From Phaseolus vulgaris (taxonomy: Eukaryota; Streptophyta; Magnoliopsida; Fabales; Fabaceae), in assembly GCF_000499845.2 (NCBI RefSeq), contig NC_023758.2, positions 8,967,227 to 9,031,226 of the forward strand: a DNA stretch of 64,000 nt. The letters are read 5' to 3'. Shown here in pieces: positions 56,610 through 64,000 of the stretch. The notes below the pieces were generated by a model that saw nothing but the letters and a program-made list of their open reading frames with translations, did no database searches and had not been told where the DNA came from. Numbering within the stretch: position 1 is the first letter of the stretch; each line of letters starts with the position of its first letter. The position numbers and the translations under genes were made by a program.

Positions 56610-57716
56610 ACAGACAATCAATGTTCTTCATTGCCTTCAAGCTAATGAAGTTTATCTTCGATTCAACCTAAACGTGTGTTGATAGTGTTGATATTCAACC
56701 TCATGATTGACATATTTTCCTGTATATTTTGAATTCCCCTCCAAATTTGTGTTAACATTGCCGAATCATGGGGGATTTCGGGTTGAGAGTGACCGCCTGC
56801 AACATGTTCTTGTGGTAGTGGAATGTCTTCGTCATCTTATTCATGTTCTTCGTCAGGCCTTCCAAGTTGCCACACACCATTGACCTCAAAGATATTCATT
56901 TTCTTCATGTTTTTTTTTCCCAAAAAGTTATTCCACCCTAACGTGATTGATGACTCTCCCATCAAGTTCATGTGATATAGCAGTATGAGGTGTGTGATTA
57001 AACAACCATACAAAATAGGCATATCATTGTCACGAAATTTTATCATGTATTGCACAACATATCGAGACCAGTTAATCATTACATTACTTTTCAGGCACCA
57101 TAACATGAAAACATCTTCATGAACCAGCTACAAGAAGTTGCTCCTCTAAGGACACAACATGTGCACCCATGTGTAATGAAGTAGTTTGTCATTCATAGTC
57201 AAACTACCTACGTTTCTTATGTTTTGACCGTGCACCTCTTCTCTTGTCATGGTTAATAGGGCCTGTTGACGATCAAATCGTATGTCCTCAGGGATGGTAC
57301 CAGGGATTAACAACAGACCATCATATTTGAGATTTGTCACGTTCATCCAATCCCTATGCTTAATTATAATATTGTGTGCGTTGATCTTACTATAAAGGTA
57401 ACCATGTGCCATTAGATGAAGATTTGAATAAAAAACTCGGACCCTGTCCTCATAATATGGTAGTCTTATGTTAAGAAATTGTTGCAATCCTTGGAAATTC
57501 AAATGTTTTTGAAACTAAAACCCATATGTGGCAAAAAAAAAAAGTGGGAAACCTATCACTTTTATTGGTATGACTACTCTGTCATGAAACTTTTTCTCAA
57601 ATGCAATCATCTGACGATTCGTTTAGAAATACCAGGAATAATCTAAAATGCCCTCCCTCCATTCGTTTACCCTTACCCTTAGGTGTTTTTTGCCTCTTCG
57701 TGGATGAAGATGCCAT
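56610..57716 (-). pseudogene. Putative plant transposon protein (PTP-domain) pseudogene
   Basis: The start ATG at 57716 gives MASSSTKRQKTPKGKGKRME. A frameshift after about 40 codons follows, then HDRVVIPIKVIGFPLFFFATYG and a 118-codon open stretch (57502-57146): FQGLQQFLNIRLPYYEDRVRV, HRDWMNVTNLKYDGLLL, DKLLHYTWVHMLCP. A further frame covers 57106-56837 (MNIFEVNGVWQLGRPDEE), and a coiled-coil tail runs to about 56610 (IWRGIQNIQENMSIMRLNIN). The order matches the plant-specific domain usually annotated as putative plant transposon protein, which is carried by several element types. It contains no nuclease motif, and its role in transposition is unknown. It is broken by at least three shifts or stops. 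Confidence 0.6.
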
Positions 57717-58048
57717 GGATACAGAAGTTAAAACCTATGATAAAAATGTTATAAAACACTAACAAAATAATAGTATATTACAAAATATAAATTTGTAATG
57801 AAAAACAGTTTAACAATAATAATATTAGAAGTCAAATAGCAAGTACAACGTCTATCCTGAATTGAAGTAGATGCAATTAAATTATAATTTTAACAACATA
57901 AAAATAGAAATAAACATAGTTTATTAACGTTGAGTCATGATGTTAAATTTTTTTGCATCCTTCGCTCTTTCGGCATACCAAATACTCGCATTGCTATAGC
58001 TAGATATTCACAGAGAAAGGCGTAGCATTGGTCCGTGATTGCTTCATC

Positions 58049-59030
58049 CTAAATATTTAGATCAAGTAGCATGGACAAAATATTCGATGACGAGTATTGA
58101 TATAGAGTCTTATGAGGATCATTACATACGTGCTCACCATAATAGTCATTTCGTCGTTCAATTTTCGCAATGATTTCTTGTGATGACATGGCTTGTACAC
58201 GAGCAGTGGTTATGACCTCATCAGTGACATCATTGTCATGGTTAATGGAGGTGACACAATTTTGCAGGTTCGTATTCAACATGGTGAACTAATTCCAATT
58301 ACATCCACCATGGGGCCTTTTCTCTTTGATCCCCTAGATGACGATGTCCCACCGGATGACTGAGAGGGTGCAAATGGAGTATTACCTGGACTGTCAATTG
58401 ATTCAACATGTTGTACAAGTGAACGTGGAAGTTTGTGGTCTGCAACATGGAAGTTCAGCGACTCAGGTTTTGGTCCACACTTTTTTTTGTGTGCACTTAT
58501 CTGTATGCCAGCCGGGTTTTCCTTTGACCACTTTCGGTGGTCCTGTCGTTTGACCATAACTCCTTCATAAGATTGTAGTGTCGAGTGGATTTGTCACACC
58601 ACTTAGCAGTAAATGGTTTTGCCTACAAAAAAATGAGTATTTTTATAATAAAAAATTATGGGATATCATCATTTTTAATTATTGGATATTGTCATCTTTA
58701 ATTATTGGATATTGCCATCTTTAATTACTTTACTTGCATCAAGTTTTTCCAAACTTCATCCTCAGCCTCGAAACATTTTATGGCTTGGTTCCAACCAAAA
58801 CCACTAAGACCACTAAATAGGTCGTGGACCAAACTCTGTCTATCCTTCAAACACTTTTGCCAGCTCTTGACATTATTTTTCGTAATGGAAGGGAGTGCGA
58901 CCTCGTGTAATGCAAGTACAATGTTATTATATCCCTGAGTCGTCCAACTACCATTAATTCTCGACCCTCATCATGCCTCGTCCACCATGGCACTAAGTAG
59001 AATAAAATCCATATTTGTGGTCCACTTTGT
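58049..59030 (-). pseudogene. Myb/SANT-like protein of a PIF/Harbinger element, pseudogene
   Basis: Reading right to left: KWTTNMDFILLSAMVDEA, two adjacent stops (TGATGA), GSRINGSWTTQGYNNIVLAL, KNNVKSWQKCLKDRQSLVHD, LFSGLSGFGWNQAIKCFEAE. After an intron-like gap (about 58730-58630), AKPFTAKWCDKSTRHYNLMK follows. This is the Myb/SANT-like DNA-binding domain found in plant PIF/Harbinger ORF1 proteins. A one-base shift then leads into a Ser-rich tail (SSGGTSSSRGSKRKGPMVDV), and another leads to a C-terminal helix region ending at 58049. ORF1 helps bring the transposase to the element ends. It sits beside the transposase relic in the same orientation, as the family expects. Confidence 0.7.
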
Positions 59031-59159
59031 TATCTGTGTGAACCCAGTGGATGAACATGGTTGAACACTTTTACTGTGATCCATCTAAACAAGCATTATG
59101 AAAGTTAGGACCAAATAGAGTAAGCACAACATAAAACAACATTTATTACAATATCAATT

Positions 59160-60560
59160 GTTTACATAATCTTGCAACATTTCGTTCTGCTATAGTGTCC
59201 CTAATGTGTGAACCTAGTTTATAATCATTGTCACGAGCTTGAGAAGCAAAAACTTGTACATCTTGTTGCAATAATTCAAGATCCACTTCTTCTATCAAAG
59301 ACTCGTCATTGTCCACCCTGCGAAAAAAAGTTATGTAACATAAAACAAGCTAAAACAATATTTGTCACAGTATGCAAATCGTAATGTGGCTCGGTCCCAC
59401 TAGCTATAATTGGGAAACGTTTTTTCATGACACCAAATGTCCTTTCAATTACATTTTTAAGCGACAAAAGTCGATGATTAAAAAATTCTCTGACATTCTT
59501 TTGTCCTCTTTAAGAGTACTCTTTCAAGTGGTATCTAACTCCACGATAAGGTGTTAATATTTGTGGTTTTAACATAAAACCTACATCGCAAAGATAATAT
59601 TTTCCTACAAAGATTCCAAGGAAACATGCATTATTTCTCTATTGTATGACCAAAATATTATTATGCACACTCAAACACTTTAAACTTACCTTCCAGAATA
59701 ACCAAAGGATCCTCTCCTATGAAAGACTCCTTCAATATCCTTGATTTTGAGGTTGTTCCTTCCCATCTAGCTAGAACATATGTGAATTTCATGTCCAAAT
59801 CACATGTTGTGAATATGTTTTGAGTTAGCCAATCTTTTCTTTCTCGAAAACGAGGTGCATCAGCACGTGAGACCTTCACACATACATGAGTGTCTGGCCC
59901 CTAAACAATCCTAATGGTAACCAAAATTTTAGGTTTAAAGAAATATAAATACAAAAGATATTATGAAAATTGTAAAGGAAATTTGTAATAAACCAACCTT
60001 AAAGTATGGAAAATACCGGTTGTGTAAAATTTGGGGTTGGACATGAATACCATTTGCTACCTTTATGAATTGTCCCTCCAACATCAAAATTGCATTTAAT
60101 ACGTCGTGAAAGTGACGAGAAGCTATTTCTCTAGACCAATGAAGAAATTTAGAAACTTATTCTTCAACTGTTGAAAGATATGCATCCTTAACAACTTCGG
60201 TTTCCTTAATTTGTTCACATAATTTAATGAATGCTTTTGGTCAAATACAAATAATGTCACGAGAAATTCGGTGTGCACCAAATACTCCATTAATTCTTGT
60301 TTGTGATGCTCTTTTTGTGGTTCGAGCTTGATAATAGACTTCGTTGTATTAGTTAACATAAACAAAAAATTCAAACCAAAAGCAATGATGCAAAGGATCA
60401 TCACTAATGCAAGTTTGATATTTCTTTTAAATTGTTCTTGTATTTTTAAAATTAAATTCATGTTTGCACGAGCAATATCATTATAAATTGTAGTTGTGTT
60501 ATCAAATTCTTGGATGTTGTTGTCGTCAAGAAGTGGTGGAAAATTGTTCTCGTTATTCAT
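59160..60560 (-). pseudogene. PIF/Harbinger DDE transposase pseudogene
   Basis: The N-terminal part from 60560 (MNNENNFPPLLDDNNIQEFD) includes ELMEYLVHTEF near 60290 and decays near 60123. The catalytic core is in pieces: RVKVSRADAPRFRERKDW-like text near 59870, then NIFTTCDLDMKFTYVLARWE, which covers the second Asp region. NFLIIDFCRLK and IERTFGVMKKRFPII-like text lie near 59480-59400. The C-terminal segment at 59320-59165 reads ESLIEEVDLELLQQDVQVFA and DNDYKLGSHIRDTIAERN. These match the Harbinger transposase-derived nuclease family. Many stops and shifts occur. No terminal inverted repeats or TTA/TAA duplications were found. Confidence 0.7.
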
Positions 60561-60659
60561 GCAATCTTGACCTTCTCATTGACAATCATAAAATAGTTTA
60601 TGGATACTCTTCAAATAGTTTATGCTAGAAATAACTCTAACCACTTTGAGTTGGAGTTA

Positions 60660-61085
60660 CTGCAATAGCATTAGGGTTAGTGTTAATGTTTAGGGTTAAG
60701 GGTAGGATTATTGTTTAGAGTTAGGATTATTGTAAGGTTAATGATAAGGATTTAGGTTATGGTTATGATTAGTGTTAGAGTTAGGGTAAGGATGAGGATA
60801 TGGTTAGAGTTTTGAGTTGTGGTTAGGATTAGGGTTTTGGGTTTTGGGTTATGCTTAGGATGATGTGATAATGTTAGGATTAGGGTTAAGGTAAAGGGTG
60901 GGGTTTATGGTTATGGTTAAGGTTAGGGTAAGAGTAAGAGATATATGTTAGGGTTAGGATTTATAGTTAGGTTTAGGTTTAGGTTTATGGGTATGGATGA
61001 TCATAAAGGTTAGGGCTATGGTTGGGGTTTATGTTTAGGTATATTGTTTTAGGTTAGTGATATGGTTTAGGGTTAGGGTTTAGTT
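60660..61085 (+). repeat. Degenerate telomere-like repeat tract
   Basis: About 425 bp in which TTAGGGTT, TTTAGGG and variants such as ttaggatt and ttatggtt recur in one orientation (G-rich on the plus strand). Exact TTTAGGG occurs at about 60699 and 61066. It looks like an old interstitial telomeric tract that has drifted. Confidence 0.7.
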
Positions 61086-62049
61086 TAATCTTTACAATTA
61101 TGGGTATACATTACTAATACTACTGCTACTACTAATAAACAAAAAAATTATTACTAATTCTAAATTTATTTTAAAAATCATAATGATGTCAACTTAATTA
61201 CAATACACAATAACAACAAATTAATATTAAATACAACCATAACATCATTACTTTTTTAAATATTAAACATTGTAATAAATTTGCTAATGTGATGAGTTAT
61301 GTGTTATACGAATTGTACTGGATAAAATAATTAAAATATATGAAAATAATGCATATTTATGAACACAATTTTCTCATAAAAAAAAGTGAAGAGTAACATA
61401 AAAATCAAAAATTGTAAATCCTAAATAAATAAAAAATACATAATTCATTAGCATATGGGAATTAAAATAGTGCATATTTAACATACACAATAATATGACA
61501 ACAACTACAACGAGTAATGATGTGAGTTGATTTTAGAATTGTACATTTTTATGAGTTGCACTTTGTTTATGGTTTTTTATTTTAAGCAGAATATGGTGAG
61601 AAACCCAAAGAAGATTCCCACTAGACACGAACTTAACCAAGTGGTTAAGTAAGTGTGAAGGTTCACTTCTAGAGGGCAAAGAGAAAAGCACAATTATATG
61701 GTGTTGATGATGATGAGGTGCAGAAATAAAAACATTTAATGGAAAGAAACAAGATGGAAGAACACAGGGACATAAAAAGGAATGGAAATGGCGCATATAA
61801 GAAAGGAAAAAGATTAAGAGATGAAAAAAGCTTATGGAAAATGGAGCAAAGAATCACGCCACTTGGAATGGTGGATGATTCCAAGATGAGTGGTGAGAAA
61901 CCGCTAGATAAGTCAAAAGAACTTTAGGAGACAAAGCTCAGTAATCACTCAAGTAGAGTTTCTTTTCTATTCAATTTCAATGTGTGAAATACATGAGGCA
62001 AGACACTCTATTTATAGGAGAGAGTGTCTTGGAGAAAAAGATAGATGGG
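61086..62049. other. Spacer between telomere-like tract and the last LTR
   Basis: A/T-rich to about 61550, then a segment with ORFs on both strands that look accidental. At 61950-62030 a phrase with ctatttatagg resembles an LTR promoter, but its ends are not clear. Confidence 0.4.
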
Positions 62050-62939
62050 TGTACCGTCCTGGTAGTCGGAAGAGATGACGTGGCGGCGAGTTATTATGCA
62101 GGCGTCTTGAGTAGGACCCATAGCTGGCAGAAGGGGAGAAAGTCGGGGGGCTCGTGCAGTCGCCAGTTATTAAGTTGGCGTGCTCCGATCTCTAGCATAC
62201 CTAAGCCGGCGGTCATCGGGTTTGAGATGAAGTCGCCAGATGTGAGCCCAGGCGACCAAGTGATTAGAGATCGCCGAAACAAGGACATCGCCGAAGATGA
62301 AGTCAGATATTTATTTCCTAGCTGGTCAGAGGATGAGCTCGGGAGACAGCTTACCTGAACATACACGGTGAAGCAGGTAGAGTAGATCATGAAGGCGGCC
62401 GGCGAGACCACAGGGAAGGTGTGTATGAAGGCACCCGAACTCGCCATGCAGAAGGGATCACGCTCCAAGGCAGCTATGCACTGAGTTGTGTCACGCATAA
62501 GTAACTTAGCCAAAAAACCTGAAGAGTAAGAAGAGGCGCCCAAGTCAAGGATACTCCAGATGGTGACACGTGTACGGCTAGATGCGAGCCACGTGTCCAG
62601 ATGCGTAACTGTCTGGAGAGAGAAAGTGCCCAGGTATATAAGAGATTCTAACGAACTTCTGAGGTACGCACGTTCAGATTACTTCTTTACGCTTGCGAGT
62701 TTTGAGTACACGGAGAGAGAACTTTTGCACGGTTCCTTAGAGTTCTTGAGTTTCTCTTGGTATTTGGTGGTTCAGTCGCTGACTTGGGCGTCGGAGCGTG
62801 ATCGGCCGCAACGGCGCCGTTCTGTCTTTTGCAGGTTCTTGAGGTGGATTGCGGCGAAGGACGGAGGCTAACACGGCGCAGAAGTCGATCTAGATTTGAC
62901 GAGGCAAGGCTCCAGCATCTTGGTCAACAGGCAGGATCA
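62050..62939 (+). repeat. 5' LTR, about 890 bp
   Basis: Starts TGTACCGTCCTGG, like the LTRs at 19314 and 39902, and ends GGCAGGATCA before the primer site. The TATA box (GTATATAAG) lies at 62634-62642. ORFs inside on both strands are not genes. The left boundary rests on the TGTACC start; a 3' LTR outside the window would confirm it. Confidence 0.7.
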
Positions 62940-62962
62940 TCAGGCGCCCACCGTGGGGCCGT
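62940..62962 (+). other. Primer-binding site
   Basis: TCAGGCGCCCACCGTGGGGC directly after the LTR. The core GGCGCCCACCGTGGGGCC is the clearest of the four related sites in the window. Confidence 0.8.
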
Positions 62963-63353
62963 GTAAAACCTGTTCCCATCCACAGCGTGAGTTCTTGGAA
63001 GTTTCTGCAGTTTCTGTGTGGTTGTGTGCTGGTGCAACCATTTTTCGCCGTTCATCTAAGCTTTGTTCGGTAGTTTCGTGTTTTCCACCGTTCGTTTGAG
63101 TTCTTGTTCGGTGAGGTGAAGTTTTTCGCTGCTTACGCAAGTTTTAATCGGTGAGATCTGAGTTTCGCCGCTCGTTTGGATTTTCGTGGAAGAAACGGTG
63201 GTTTGTGGTGGAGTCGTGAGTTTCTGCGAAGGATTGCTGTTGAGGTCGTGTTCTTGAAGTTCTTCAGAGTTTTGCGAAGTTCTGACCGATTGATCGCTGA
63301 ATCGATCGTCGCTGAAGTGTTGTTCGTCGCTCTTTGTGATCTGTCAAGTTTTC

Positions 63354-64000
63354 ATGAGAAAGATGAGAAGCAAACGTTCAAGTCCAGTTGCGCCCGTTGC
63401 TGCTGAAGGCGCCATGACTATGGCACAAATGGTGGAAATCATGCGTTCACTGCAGGCGAATGTGGAAGCCTTGCGCATAGAGCAGGCAAGAATGCACGAG
63501 GACCTGGTCGCCTCTCAGGCCAGGAATGAAGAGCTTAGCAGAGTGACTGAGGAATTGCGCCAAGCTCTTCAGGAGCAGCGAGGGCGTCCAATCGCTGAAG
63601 AGGTCGCGCTTTCCCCATGCCTTTCGCTCAGGCGATTACAGACACGCCTATCCCTGCGAGTGTGGTACCCGTGAAAGCTGTTTTTACCGGCATGGAGGAT
63701 CCTGAGGCACATCTCACCACGTTCCACACGCAGATGATGCTGTCAGGAGGATCGGATGCTGTGTATTGCAAGATGTTTGTGAGCACACTCCAGGGGACGG
63801 CGCTGGAATGGTTTGTGAGTCTGCCTACAGGCCACATAACCAACTTCCAGCAGTTTTCAAAGATCTTCATCGAGCAGTACATAGTGAACAAGGCGCCGCC
63901 GAGGGTGTCTTATGATCTGTTCGACATAAGGCAGTACCAGGGAGAGTCCCTCAGGGACTACTTGAATTGTTTTGGGGCGCAGATGGTCCGCTCGCCGGCC
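63354..64000 (+). pseudogene. Ty3/gypsy gag, partial, with one frameshift
   Basis: The likely start is ATG at 63354 (MRKMRSKRSSPVAPVAAEG). A helical, coiled-coil-like region follows (MVEIMRSLQANVEALRIEQA). Near 63605-63620 the frame changes by one base: the first frame runs out at 63674 in unlikely text, while another frame gives MPFAQAITDTPIP, FTGMEDPEAHLTTFHTQMML, TALEWFVSLPTGHITNF and YDLFDIRQYQGESLRDYL up to the window edge. That is the retrotransposon gag domain. The shift lies beside a CCCC run and may be a true lesion or a sequence error. The remainder of gag and pol is outside the window. Confidence 0.8.

Larger units (their letters stand above)
62050..64000 (+). mobile_element. 5' end of a Tat-type Ty3/gypsy element, cut by the window edge
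   Basis: LTR (62050-62939), primer site and gag in order. The G+C content is visibly higher than in all neighbours. The gag family is that of the fragment at 23150-23960. Confidence 0.8.

Noticed and set aside
61646..61690. tRNA-like phrase (ccaagtggttaag ... ggttcacttct)
   Set aside because: No acceptor or anticodon stem can be drawn, and there is no second copy in the window.
62094..62543. 149-residue minus-strand ORF and 124-residue plus-strand ORF
   Set aside because: Both lie within the LTR upstream of its TATA box and lack recognisable domains.

Overview
This is eukaryotic, very A/T-rich plant DNA, most likely from a dicot and possibly a legume. The legume guess rests only on the general look of the retroelement families. 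Support for a plant comes from split genes with GT-AG introns, plant Ty3/gypsy, CACTA, hAT and PIF/Harbinger relics, and two recognisable plant genes. Almost all of the window is transposable-element sequence in layers. Only one host gene reads as intact.

Layout. 1-7.6 kb: a decayed Tat-type Ty3/gypsy element on the minus strand, broken by a CACTA-type terminus (993-~2110), a solo LTR (4042-5263) and a 541-bp hAT-type MITE (6861-7401, perfect 8-bp target duplication). 8.25-12.44 kb: an intact seven-exon minus-strand gene for a plastid-type DUF1338 protein (FLO7/HglS-like 2-oxoadipate dioxygenase/decarboxylase). 16.4-20.4 kb: a CACTA-type element on the minus strand with a broken ORF1 and two inserted LTRs. 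21.5-25.8 kb: an unrecognised degenerate ORF, a truncated Ty3/gypsy piece and a 1,047-bp solo LTR. 28.4-30.9 kb: a pseudogene of a hypersensitive-induced response (HIR, band-7/SPFH) protein that still has its TATA box and introns.

31.0-39.3 kb is a three-member nest. A small non-autonomous LTR element carries a solo LTR inside its left LTR and a complete 6.15-kb Ty3/gypsy element inside its body. That inner element has no reverse transcriptase, yet its two LTRs differ at only about ten positions. 39.9-44.6 kb is a 3'-truncated Tat-type element, followed by six 35-bp tandem repeats. 48.5-48.8 kb is a CACTA-like MITE. 49.2-56.0 kb is an almost readable Ty3/gypsy element whose 5' LTR is cut down to 162 bp. 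56.6-60.6 kb holds a plant-transposon-protein pseudogene and a two-gene PIF/Harbinger relic (Myb/SANT-like plus DDE transposase), followed by degenerate telomere-like repeats. 62.05-64 kb is the 5' end of another Tat-type element that runs off the window.

I found no operon-like logic and no new enzymatic system. The notable biology is the nesting history, the RT-less element that moved recently, shared primer-binding sites across four LTR families, and small repeat structures. All alignments were made by eye, so identities are approximate.
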